Shown: in pieces, positions 9,390 through 17,725 of the stretch
Position numbering within the stretch: the first letter of the stretch is position 1
Layout of the letters: the number at the start of each line of letters is the position of its first letter
Assembly (NCBI GenBank): GCA_002708715.1
Contig: PAPB01000041.1
Location: forward strand, 1-62,855
Direction: 5' to 3'
Length of the DNA: 62,855 nucleotides
Source of the DNA: Fidelibacterota bacterium
GTDB taxonomy: Bacteria; Fidelibacterota; Marinisomatia; Marinisomatales; UBA1611
Translations under genes and position numbers: made by a program
Notes under the pieces: generated by a model
Told to the model about the DNA's origin: nothing
The model's input: only the letters and a program-made list of their open reading frames with translations
Database searches by the model: none

Positions 9390-9941
9390 TTGAAATTTAT
9401 ATTTTTATTTTTATCGCAAATATTAATTTTATCATGTGGATTTTATTCTTTAGCTGGTTCTATTCCTCCGCATATAAAATCTATTTCTATTCCATTGGTA
9501 GAAAATCAGACCTCAGAATTTTCGCTAGCAGAAAATTTAACGGATCAAGTATTATATGAATTCAATCAATCAGGTATTTTGACAATTAAAGATCAGGATA
9601 TAGCACATTCAATCTTAAAAGGTAAAATTACTAAAGTTACAGATGGCCCATTTACATATAATAAAAATGAATCAGTTTCTGAGTATAGATATAAAATTGA
9701 TGTGAGGATAGAATGGTTTGACAGTATTAATGAAAATAATATTTTAGAAAAGAATTATTCGGGTTTTGGAGCATATGGTTTGAGTGGGGACATATCCTCG
9801 GATGGAATAGATAATGATAATGATGGTAAAATTGATAATGATGATGATGATGAATTTGGTGAACCAAGATCTTTTGCGGCAAGAGTAGCTATTAATAAGA
9901 TAGCTGAGGATATTCTTAATGATATTATGACAACATGGTAG
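9390..9941 (+). CDS. lptE: LptE-like LPS-assembly lipoprotein
   Basis: LptE plugs the LptD barrel for lipopolysaccharide insertion at the outer membrane. I place the start at TTG 9390, two bases after the regulator's stop, because it gives a clean lipoprotein signal (KFIFLFLSQILILSCGFYS). The longer reading frame back to GTG 9321 would overlap the regulator's helix-turn-helix and bury the signal. The body, with IKSISIPLVENQTSEFSLAE and LTDQVLYEFNQSG, matches the LptE/secretin-N-like fold. An odd acidic insert near residues 135-155 (DGIDNDNDGKIDNDDDDEFG) looks like a calcium-binding type 3-thrombospondin motif. The 183-residue length is slightly long for the family. Confidence 0.75.
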   Translation: MKFIFLFLSQILILSCGFYSLAGSIPPHIKSISIPLVENQTSEFSLAENLTDQVLYEFNQSGILTIKDQDIAHSILKGKITKVTDGPFTYNKNESVSEYRYKIDVRIEWFDSINENNILEKNYSGFGAYGLSGDISSDGIDNDNDGKIDNDDDDEFGEPRSFAARVAINKIAEDILNDIMTTW

Positions 9942-9949
9942 GGGAAAAA

Positions 9950-11245
9950 ATGAAAACAATTACTATTAATGATTTAGGAAGTTTTATCGGTAAAACAGTA
10001 AAATTAAAAGGGTGGGTATACAATACAAGAAGTATAGGAAAAATATGGTTTTTAATTTTTCGAGATGGTACTGGTTTATTACAAGGAGTAGTTGTTAAAG
10101 GTGAAGCGACGGATGATACATTTGCTTTAGAACAAAAGTTAAATAAAGAAGATTCTGTATTAATAACAGGTATGGTAAAAAAAGAACCTCGTTCAATTGG
10201 TGGGTTTGAGATAGGTATTAGTGAAGTTGAGGTTATTAATCATGTGACAGAAGAATTTCCTATAAGTTCAAAAGCGCATGGTGCAGACTTTTTAATGTCA
10301 CATCGGCATCTATGGCTTAGATCTAAAAGACAAAATGCAATAATGAAAATTCGTCATCATGTTGTTAACTCTATAAGAGAATTTTTCAACAATAATGGTT
10401 TTATATTGATTGATTCCCCTATCTTTACTGGTAATGCTGTAGAAGGTACTACAAATTTATTTGAAGTTAATTATTTTGAACGTACTGCATATTTAACTCA
10501 AAGTGGACAGTTATATCAAGAGGCAGGTGCAACTGCTTTTGGTAAAACATATTGTTTTGGGCCATGTTTTAGAGCAGAAAAATCAAAAACACGACGTCAT
10601 CTTACTGAGTTTTGGATGGTTGAGCCAGAAATGGCTTTTGTAGATTTGGATGAGAATATGATATGGGCTGAGAATTTAGTTGGATATATAATTAATAATA
10701 TTTTAGATAATTGTAAAAATGAACTGGAAATTTTAGAAAGAGATATTGAAAGGTTGCGTAAAATAATTCCTCCATTTCCGCGTATTACGTATAAAGAAGC
10801 TGTAGATTTACTTCATTCTAAAGGACGTGAATTTGAATATGGTAATGATTTTGGAGCAATTGATGAGACTATATTGTCTGAAAATTTTGATAAACCTATA
10901 ATGATTCATAGTTGGCCAGCTGACATTAAAGCATTTTATATGAAAAGGGATAAAGATAATAATGAACTTGCTTTGGGTGTAGATATGATAGCTACTGAGG
11001 GATATGGTGAAATTATTGGTGGCGGACAAAGAGAGGATGATTATGATATATTAATTAATCGTATTAGGCATCATGACTTACCTTTAGAACCATTTAAATG
11101 GTATTTAGATTTAAGAAAATATGGCTCTGTGCCTCATTCTGGTTTTGGTCTAGGATTAGAAAGAACTATTGCCTGGATATGTGGTACAAAACATATTAGA
11201 GAAACAATTCCATTTCCAAGAACTATGGCTCGATTAGAGCCCTAA
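9950..11245 (+). CDS. asnS: Asparaginyl-tRNA synthetase
   Basis: This class IIb synthetase charges tRNA-Asn. The N-terminal OB-fold carries VKLKGWVYNTRSIGKIWFL. The catalytic core shows the usual motifs, with TQSGQLYQE, FGPCFRAEKSKTRRHLTEFWM (motif 2 region) and GFGLGLERTIAW (motif 3). I chose ATG 9950, preceded by GGGGA, over ATG 9935, which overlaps the end of lptE. The result is 431 residues, normal for the family. Motif 2 continues into a glutamate-rich stretch typical of AsnRS rather than AspRS. Confidence 0.95.
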   Translation: MKTITINDLGSFIGKTVKLKGWVYNTRSIGKIWFLIFRDGTGLLQGVVVKGEATDDTFALEQKLNKEDSVLITGMVKKEPRSIGGFEIGISEVEVINHVTEEFPISSKAHGADFLMSHRHLWLRSKRQNAIMKIRHHVVNSIREFFNNNGFILIDSPIFTGNAVEGTTNLFEVNYFERTAYLTQSGQLYQEAGATAFGKTYCFGPCFRAEKSKTRRHLTEFWMVEPEMAFVDLDENMIWAENLVGYIINNILDNCKNELEILERDIERLRKIIPPFPRITYKEAVDLLHSKGREFEYGNDFGAIDETILSENFDKPIMIHSWPADIKAFYMKRDKDNNELALGVDMIATEGYGEIIGGGQREDDYDILINRIRHHDLPLEPFKWYLDLRKYGSVPHSGFGLGLERTIAWICGTKHIRETIPFPRTMARLEP

Positions 11246-11260
11246 ATTATATTTAATACT

Positions 11261-12865
11261 ATGAAAGTAGCTCTTTGTCAAATTAACACAACTGTGGGTG
11301 ACTTTGATAATAATAAACGAAAAATATTAGAATATATATCTAATTGTAAAAATAAAGATATTGATATAATAATATTTCCTGAATTGGCGATATGTGGATA
11401 TCCTCCACTAGACCTAATATGGGAAGATGGGTTTATAAATCAAAATATAGAAACTTTAGAAAAGATAGCTGCTTATACCACTATTCCTATAATTATCGGC
11501 TTTATAAGAAAAGATAATGATAAAATTTATAATTCAGCAGCGATTTGCTATGAAGGAAAAGTAAAACACTTTTGTGATAAAATATTATTGCCTACATATG
11601 ATGTATTTGATGAAGATAGATACTTTAATAGCGGTAAATTTCCTAAAGTCTTTTCAATTCCTATACAGAAAAAGAAAATTAAGGTTGGTCTGCAAATTTG
11701 TGAAGATTTATGGGATGATAATTATCCTTGTAAGGTAAGTGAAGTGCAGAAGGATTTAAATGCTGAATTAATTGTTAATATTTCAGCTTCGCCCTATCAT
11801 AAAAGTAGATTTAAAAAAAGAAAAGATCAGATTCTTAAACAAATACAAAAAATAGATTTACCATTTTTGTATTGTAATATGGTAGGTGCGCAGGATGAAT
11901 TAATATTTGATGGTCAATCAATGGCATTTTCAAATATTGGCAATTTATTAGCTTTTGGAAAATCTTTTGAAGAAGACCTTGTTATAGTAAACTTAAAAAA
12001 AAGTACTATTATTAATAGACCTACTGAAAATAGAGAACAAAATATTTTTAAAGCTTTGTGTCTTGGTATTAAGGATTATTTTATCAAAACAGGGCATGAA
12101 AAAGCGGTAATAGGTTTATCTGGAGGTATTGATAGTGCATTAGTAGCTACATTAGCTACAGAAGCCTTAGGCAAAGAAAATGTGTATGGCGTCTCACTAC
12201 CTTCCAAGTATTCTAGCCAGCATAGTTTAGATGATGCTAAACAATTGGCAATTAATCTTGATATAGATTATCGTGTTATAAAAATTCAAGATTCTGTAGA
12301 TGCTTTAGAATTAGTATTAGCACCAAGTTATACTAACTCAATTCCAAATGTTGCAGAAGAGAATATCCAGTCAAGGGTTAGAGGGGTCTTGTTGATGGCA
12401 TTGGCTAATAAATTTGGATGGTTATTATTATCTACGGGTAATAAAACAGAACTGGCTTTGGGTTACTGTACATTATATGGAGATATGAATGGTGGCCTAT
12501 CAGTTATTTCAGATTTGAATAAGATAGAGGTTTATGCATTGGCAAATTGGGTTAATAGTAGATCAAAAGAAATTATACCAAAAAACAGTATAAAAAAATT
12601 ACCATCTGCTGAATTATCTTATAACCAAGTTGATCCTTTTGATTATAGTATCATTAGTCCATTAGTTGATGATATTATTGAAAATAAAAAATCGATAACC
12701 AGCTTAATAAAATCAGGATTCAATGAAGAATTAGTTTATACCATGTATAATCGAATCAAAACTAATGAATATAAAAGAAGACAAGCTCCGCCAGGGCTTA
12801 GAGTTTCAAAAAAAGCTTTTGGTTCTGGAAGGCGTTTTCCTATTATTAATCGATATAAAGGATAA
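11261..12865 (+). CDS. nadE: Glutamine-dependent NAD+ synthetase
   Basis: The 534-residue fused enzyme makes NAD+ from deamido-NAD+ using ATP and glutamine. The N-terminal nitrilase-type amidase (residues 1-250) has the Glu-Lys-Cys triad region: FPELAICGYPP, DKILLPTYDVFDEDRYF and GLQICEDLWDD. The C-terminal synthetase has the PP-loop GLSGGIDSALVATLA near residue 285, LLSTGNKTELALGY and a final KRRQAPPGLRVS. It follows asnS by 15 bases and precedes a small secreted protein by 4 bases, so a shared transcript is likely. Confidence 0.96.
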   Translation: MKVALCQINTTVGDFDNNKRKILEYISNCKNKDIDIIIFPELAICGYPPLDLIWEDGFINQNIETLEKIAAYTTIPIIIGFIRKDNDKIYNSAAICYEGKVKHFCDKILLPTYDVFDEDRYFNSGKFPKVFSIPIQKKKIKVGLQICEDLWDDNYPCKVSEVQKDLNAELIVNISASPYHKSRFKKRKDQILKQIQKIDLPFLYCNMVGAQDELIFDGQSMAFSNIGNLLAFGKSFEEDLVIVNLKKSTIINRPTENREQNIFKALCLGIKDYFIKTGHEKAVIGLSGGIDSALVATLATEALGKENVYGVSLPSKYSSQHSLDDAKQLAINLDIDYRVIKIQDSVDALELVLAPSYTNSIPNVAEENIQSRVRGVLLMALANKFGWLLLSTGNKTELALGYCTLYGDMNGGLSVISDLNKIEVYALANWVNSRSKEIIPKNSIKKLPSAELSYNQVDPFDYSIISPLVDDIIENKKSITSLIKSGFNEELVYTMYNRIKTNEYKRRQAPPGLRVSKKAFGSGRRFPIINRYKG

Positions 12866-12869
12866 TTAG

Positions 12870-13298
12870 ATGAATAATTATTTTTTATTTTTTTTATTTT
12901 CAATTTTGTTCTCACAATCAGCATCTACACCAGCTGACTTTTGGAATGAGTATACATACGAAGAAAAAATTGCATTTATAAATGGTGCCTATGGTGCAGT
13001 TGCTAAATTAAAAGCGCACCATAAAGCTGAGGTTAAGAAGCAATTCCTGCATGATGATAATTGGATAGAACCATATTATATTGAGAGATATTATGATATC
13101 GCAGACGAGTATCTTGCGGAGGAAATTGGTTATAACCTTAAAATTATAGCATTGCATATTGATGCATTTTATTCCAATTCTGATAATTTTTATATTCCTG
13201 TTATGGAGGCACTTAGAATAGTATCTCTAATGCAAGATGGTGAAAGAAGAACTGCAAACCTGCGATTGCTTAGATCACAGCAGAAATATAAAAAATAG
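12870..13298 (+). CDS. Small secreted protein, unknown function
   Basis: I do not recognise a family. The 142-residue product has a signal peptide (LFFLFSILFSQSAS) and then a mostly helical, aromatic-rich domain with WNEYTYEEKIAFINGAYGAV near residue 25. The sequence ahead of the ATG (AAAGGATAATTAG) is a good ribosome site. The gene follows nadE by four bases and is probably co-transcribed. It is predicted periplasmic or exported. There are no cysteines for a lipoprotein anchor or catalysis. Confidence 0.7.
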   Translation: MNNYFLFFLFSILFSQSASTPADFWNEYTYEEKIAFINGAYGAVAKLKAHHKAEVKKQFLHDDNWIEPYYIERYYDIADEYLAEEIGYNLKIIALHIDAFYSNSDNFYIPVMEALRIVSLMQDGERRTANLRLLRSQQKYKK

Positions 13299-13388
13299 CC
13301 TTGGTTCAATTTGAAAATCAAATTAACAAGCTTACTATATATAATTTTAAATTTTTAATCTCAAATTTTAAAAAAAAATTGAAAAAAA

Positions 13389-15191
13389 ATGAATATTGGT
13401 AAAATACGAAATTTTTGTATTATAGCGCACATAGATCACGGTAAATCTACTCTTGCAGACAGATTACTAGAAGAAGCAAAAACTATTTCAGTAAAGGAAA
13501 TGAAAGCTCAGGTACTTGATAGTATGGAATTAGAGAGGGAAAGAGGAATTACCATAAAGAGCCACCCGATTAGAATGGAGTATAGATATAAAGATAATAT
13601 TTTATATACCTTAAATTTAATAGATACGCCTGGACATGTAGATTTTTCATATGAAGTATCTAGATCTTTGGCTGCATGTGAAGGTGCATTGTTATTAGTT
13701 GATGCTGCACAGGGAGTAGAAGCGCAAACAGTATCAAATGCTTATTTAGCTATTGATAATAACCTTTCAATTATTCCAATAGTTAATAAAGTAGATTTAC
13801 CATCAGCAATGATTGATGAAGTGAAAAAACAAATCGTTGAATTAATTGGATGTGATGAAAATGAGATTATAGAGGCTAGTGCAAAAAGTGGAATAGGTAT
13901 TGATGAAATATTTACAGCAATTATTGAAAAAATTAATCCACCTAAAGATTATTCAAAAAACAAAACACGGGCTTTGATTTTCGATTCAATGTATGATAAT
14001 TATAAAGGTGCAATTCCCTATATCCGTGTTTTTGATGGTGTTATTAAAGCTGGAATGAGGATGAAATTTTTTGCTCATAATAAGGAGTACGAAATAACTG
14101 AAACTGGTTACTTTGTTCTTGATAAGGTAAAGACAAAAGAATTACACTCTGGTGATGTTGGTTATATTGTCGCAAGTATAAGAGATATGGGTCATATTGA
14201 ACCTGGTGATACTATTACTACAGTGGATAATGAATCATATGAGCCTCTTCCAGGGTATAAGAAGATTAAACCAATGGTTTTTTCTGGTTTATACCCAGCA
14301 GATCCAGATGATTACGATCAACTGAGGCAAGCTTTAGAAAAATTGAAACTTAATGATGCGTCGATTGATTTTACCCCAGAAACAAGTGAAGCACTAGGTT
14401 TTGGTTTTCGTTCTGGATTCCTAGGGTTATTACATTTAGAAATTATTCAAGAAAGATTAGAAAGAGAATTTGATCTTGCTCTTGTTACAACTACACCAAA
14501 TGTTATTTATAATGTCATAACTAAAGCTGGTGAAGAATATGATGTGGATACACCTGCCAAAATGCCTCCAACTGGTGATATCCAAACGATTAGAGAGCCT
14601 ATTGTTTCAGCTGAAATATTAACACCTAAAAAATATATTGGAGCAATTATGACCTTATGTCAAAAAAAACGAGGCATTTATAAGAATACAAACTATCTTT
14701 CTTCAGATAAAGCTCAATTACATTATGATCTTCCCCTTGGAGAAATTATTTTTGATTTTTATGATAAATTAAAATCAATATCAAGTGGTTATGCATCTTT
14801 TGATTATGAGTTTAAAAGTTTTATTGAAGCAAAACTTCAAAAATTAGATATTTTAATCCATGGTAATCCAGTTGATGCTTTATCTCTTATATGTCATTCA
14901 GAAGATGCATATCATCGAGGTGTGTCATTATGTAGCAAATTAAAAGAATTAATACCAAGGCAAATGTTTGAAGTTGCGATTCAGGCTTCTTTAAATAACC
15001 GTATTATAGCTAGGACAACTGTGAAGGCTTTGAAGAAAAATGTAACAGCAAAATGTTATGGTGGTGATATCACACGTAAACGTAAGCTATGGGAAAAACA
15101 AAAAAAGGGAAAAAAGAGAATGAAAATGATTGGCAAAGTGGAGGTTCCTCAGGAGGCTTTACTTGCAGTCCTTCAGGTTGAAAACGATTGA
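13389..15191 (+). CDS. lepA: Elongation factor 4 (LepA back-translocase)
   Basis: This 600-residue translational GTPase is LepA. The G-domain has AHIDHGKSTLADRLLE (G1), an ERGITIK switch region, DTPGHVDF (G3) and NKVDLP (G4). The LepA-specific C-terminal domain includes IPRQMFEVAIQASL, ARTTVKALKKNVTAKCYGGD and KKRMKMIGKVEVPQEA. It acts on stalled or mistranslocated ribosomes. The length is standard. A 4-base overlap (TTGA) couples it to the downstream membrane protease gene. The 90-base leader is A/T-rich and has no clear terminator. Confidence 0.97.
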   Translation: MNIGKIRNFCIIAHIDHGKSTLADRLLEEAKTISVKEMKAQVLDSMELERERGITIKSHPIRMEYRYKDNILYTLNLIDTPGHVDFSYEVSRSLAACEGALLLVDAAQGVEAQTVSNAYLAIDNNLSIIPIVNKVDLPSAMIDEVKKQIVELIGCDENEIIEASAKSGIGIDEIFTAIIEKINPPKDYSKNKTRALIFDSMYDNYKGAIPYIRVFDGVIKAGMRMKFFAHNKEYEITETGYFVLDKVKTKELHSGDVGYIVASIRDMGHIEPGDTITTVDNESYEPLPGYKKIKPMVFSGLYPADPDDYDQLRQALEKLKLNDASIDFTPETSEALGFGFRSGFLGLLHLEIIQERLEREFDLALVTTTPNVIYNVITKAGEEYDVDTPAKMPPTGDIQTIREPIVSAEILTPKKYIGAIMTLCQKKRGIYKNTNYLSSDKAQLHYDLPLGEIIFDFYDKLKSISSGYASFDYEFKSFIEAKLQKLDILIHGNPVDALSLICHSEDAYHRGVSLCSKLKELIPRQMFEVAIQASLNNRIIARTTVKALKKNVTAKCYGGDITRKRKLWEKQKKGKKRMKMIGKVEVPQEALLAVLQVEND

Positions 15192-15910
15192 TTTTAAATA
15201 TTGTACTTTATTTGAGGTATACGCGATCACCTCTTTATAGTTTTTTATTTACGATTCCTCTATTTATTATTTATGAAGTTGGGTTATTTTTAAGCCAATC
15301 TGATGATCTTGCGTATATGCGAAATGGTGCTGATGCATTAATGCGTCAAATATTATCTATGTTAGGTATAAATGGCTTTTATTGGATTGGCGGTATATTT
15401 TTAGTTTGTTTTATAATTATTTATTTCTTTCAGAAATATTCTTGGGAAGATTATGAATTAAATTTTAATTATCTGATAATTATGACCTTAGAAAGCTTTT
15501 TTTGGTCTTATTTACTTTATTTTGCGATGCTAAATATGCATGTCATATTAATGATACCAAGTGGTTCATTAGTAATGCAAAAAGTTACACTTGCAATTGG
15601 AGCAGGCATTTATGAGGAAATGTTATTTCGTGTAATATTAATTTATATTTTTAAATTAATTATTGGATCGATATTTGATTGGGAAAATTATTCTAAAGTT
15701 GGATTTTCTATGATTATTGCTGCTGCTATATTTTCATCTTTTCATTTCATTGGAGAATTTGGCGATTATTTTTCTTTTAATTTGTTTATGGTAAGGTTTT
15801 TGGCTGGTATTATATTAGGATTATTATATTTATTTAGGGGTTTTGGAATTACAGCTTGGTCGCATTCAATATATGATTTAATTATTTTAACAAGAATAAC
15901 AACACAATAA
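15188..15910 (+). CDS. CPBP-family intramembrane metalloprotease (CAAX-like)
   Basis: The 240-residue product is a multi-pass membrane protein, with hydrophobic spans near 15-35, 60-80, 95-120, 155-185 and 200-220. The CPBP/Abi motifs are visible: EEMLFR near 150, FSSFHFIGE and a final HSIYDL. These form the glutamate-rich metal site of type II CAAX prenyl endopeptidases. Translation starts at TTG, overlapping the lepA stop, the same coupling seen at 33604 and 52388. The substrate is unknown, and self-immunity or processing of a small peptide are possibilities for the family. Confidence 0.82.
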   Translation: MILNIVLYLRYTRSPLYSFLFTIPLFIIYEVGLFLSQSDDLAYMRNGADALMRQILSMLGINGFYWIGGIFLVCFIIIYFFQKYSWEDYELNFNYLIIMTLESFFWSYLLYFAMLNMHVILMIPSGSLVMQKVTLAIGAGIYEEMLFRVILIYIFKLIIGSIFDWENYSKVGFSMIIAAAIFSSFHFIGEFGDYFSFNLFMVRFLAGIILGLLYLFRGFGITAWSHSIYDLIILTRITTQ

Positions 15911-16056
15911 ATTTTTATTTAATAGGAATTTGATTTTATATAGTCTTTACCTTATCAATTAATATTACGATTTGTTTAAATAGTCATCCTAAATTTTAAC
16001 AGAGAAAACATCCTGTTTCATAATTAGTTTTATTGGATTTTAAAAAGGAGAAGATA

Positions 16057-16908
16057 TTGTATCCTATCATAATAGATTTTGGTGAAGTAAGCATATTTGG
16101 ATTTGAATTTCATTTAGCCATATATTCATTTGGACTCATGTTAGTTTTGGCTTTTTATGCGTGTTATTTTTTTCTTAATTATGATCTTAAACAACTTGGG
16201 TATGATGAAAAGCTTTCATCAGATATAATATTTTGGGCTGCGGTTGGAGGTGTATTAGGCGCTAAAATATATTATTTATTAGAAAACCTTGATAAAGTAA
16301 TAAACTCATATGATCCATTATCAATGATATTTAGTGGCGCTGGTCTTGTATTTTTGGGTGGATTAGCAGGGGCTGTTATTTTTGTTTCATTTATATTAAA
16401 AAAAAACCAAGTTCCTTGGTTGAAGTTTGCTAATATAATTGCACCCTTAATTTTTCTTGGATATGCAATTGGAAGGATAGGATGCTTTTTAGTTGGTGAT
16501 GACTATGGTATCCCTTCATCATTACCTTGGGCTATGTCTTTTCCTGAGGGTATTCCACCCACAACAATGAATACTTTTATCAATTACTATCCTTGGATTG
16601 ATGTCTCTAAATACACTACTGAAATTTTAACTGTCCATCCTACTCAGATTTATGAAGCAATTGTTTGTTTCTTATTTTTCGTAGTTCTTTGGTATTATAG
16701 GCATTCATCAGTTTTAAAACATAAATTATTTTTTATATATTTGGTCATGGCAGGATTGGAAAGATTTTTAATTGAGTTTTTAAGAACAAATGAAAAATAC
16801 TTTTTAGAAATATTTTCTGGTGCTCAATTAATTTCTATAATCTTGATAATTATTGGAACTTATTTTATCAAAAACCCTTTAAGAGATAATCCATCTGAGT
16901 TTGTTTAA
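16057..16908 (+). CDS. lgt: Prolipoprotein diacylglyceryl transferase
   Basis: Lgt transfers diacylglycerol from phosphatidylglycerol to the lipobox cysteine of prolipoproteins in the inner membrane. The protein has about seven membrane spans and the Lgt signature AIGRIGCFLVGDDYG, followed by HPTQIYEA and ERFLIEFLRTNEKYF. I chose TTG 16057, six bases after GGAG; a TTG at 16033 would add eight residues and has no such site. Several lipoproteins in this window would be its substrates. The usual Lgt asparagine (GRIGNF) is Cys here, a variation worth noting but not obviously inactivating. Confidence 0.9.
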   Translation: MYPIIIDFGEVSIFGFEFHLAIYSFGLMLVLAFYACYFFLNYDLKQLGYDEKLSSDIIFWAAVGGVLGAKIYYLLENLDKVINSYDPLSMIFSGAGLVFLGGLAGAVIFVSFILKKNQVPWLKFANIIAPLIFLGYAIGRIGCFLVGDDYGIPSSLPWAMSFPEGIPPTTMNTFINYYPWIDVSKYTTEILTVHPTQIYEAIVCFLFFVVLWYYRHSSVLKHKLFFIYLVMAGLERFLIEFLRTNEKYFLEIFSGAQLISIILIIIGTYFIKNPLRDNPSEFV

Positions 16909-17725
16909 ATCATCAATAGTTTTATTGTTCTTATCTTTATCTGCATCTCAGACAGAAATAAGTATTGTTGAGCATAGAATTATTCCAGATGAAGTAAGGG
17001 CATTAAGGTTGAAACCTACATTTATAAATTGGTCTTTAGGGAATAATTTTCTTTTATTAGATAGTGATAACTCAGAATTATTTGAAATTAGTAGTTCTGG
17101 AAAAATCAAACTATCATATGGAATAGGTAGGCGAAACCACAGATATGGTGAATTAATTTGGGCTGGTATTTCTCCAAGTGGTGTCCAAATTGTAGATAGG
17201 TTAGAAAATGAAATACTTACTTTGGATTTTAATTTAAATCCAATACAAAATATATCTTTAAAACATAAAATCTTTCCCGAATTAGCGCAGATAGATCCAT
17301 GGGGACGAATATTTTTGTATTCCAGTACATATAACGGTATTTATCTTTTTGAAAATGATAATGTTATGAAAGAGCCATTTATCGATTTTTCTAAAGATTT
17401 TTATTCTAATTATTGTGTTGAAGATTTTTCTATTAACAGTAATGGAGAAATATCAATTTTAGGATGCGATGGTTTTTTTCATGAATATAGTCAAAATGGA
17501 ATGAAAGAAATTTCGATTCCAGTTGAAATTCATAACCCTGAGTTTTTAGCTCCTTTAAGAGATGATTGGTTGGTTTTGAGTAGAGATGGTGATTGTTTAT
17601 CAATGATGACATTACAATCTATAAATATTTCACAAATGAATTATCCAATCATTGATGTCGTGACATTGAATCGGTCAATTGCTATTTTGACAAAGGAATA
17701 TATATTTGTTTTAAATGTTAAATAG
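16901..17725 (+). CDS. Secreted protein, possible beta-propeller (6-bladed NHL-like)
   Basis: The TTG start overlaps lgt by 8 bases and gives a signal peptide (LFKSSIVLLFLSLSASQT). The rest of the 274 residues reads as repeated beta-blades, with segments such as LLLDSDNSELFEIS, IVDRLENEILTLDFN and IFLYSSTYNGIYLF that resemble NHL or 6-bladed peptidyl repeats. There are no catalytic motifs. The next large outer-membrane gene overlaps its end by 11 bases, so the two are probably made together and may form a surface complex. Confidence 0.6.
   Translation: MFKSSIVLLFLSLSASQTEISIVEHRIIPDEVRALRLKPTFINWSLGNNFLLLDSDNSELFEISSSGKIKLSYGIGRRNHRYGELIWAGISPSGVQIVDRLENEILTLDFNLNPIQNISLKHKIFPELAQIDPWGRIFLYSSTYNGIYLFENDNVMKEPFIDFSKDFYSNYCVEDFSINSNGEISILGCDGFFHEYSQNGMKEISIPVEIHNPEFLAPLRDDWLVLSRDGDCLSMMTLQSINISQMNYPIIDVVTLNRSIAILTKEYIFVLNVK

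Noticed and set aside
9744..9959. Reverse-strand frame rich in isoleucine
   Set aside because: It is the complement of the acidic GAT/AAT-rich lptE insert and does not form a real protein.
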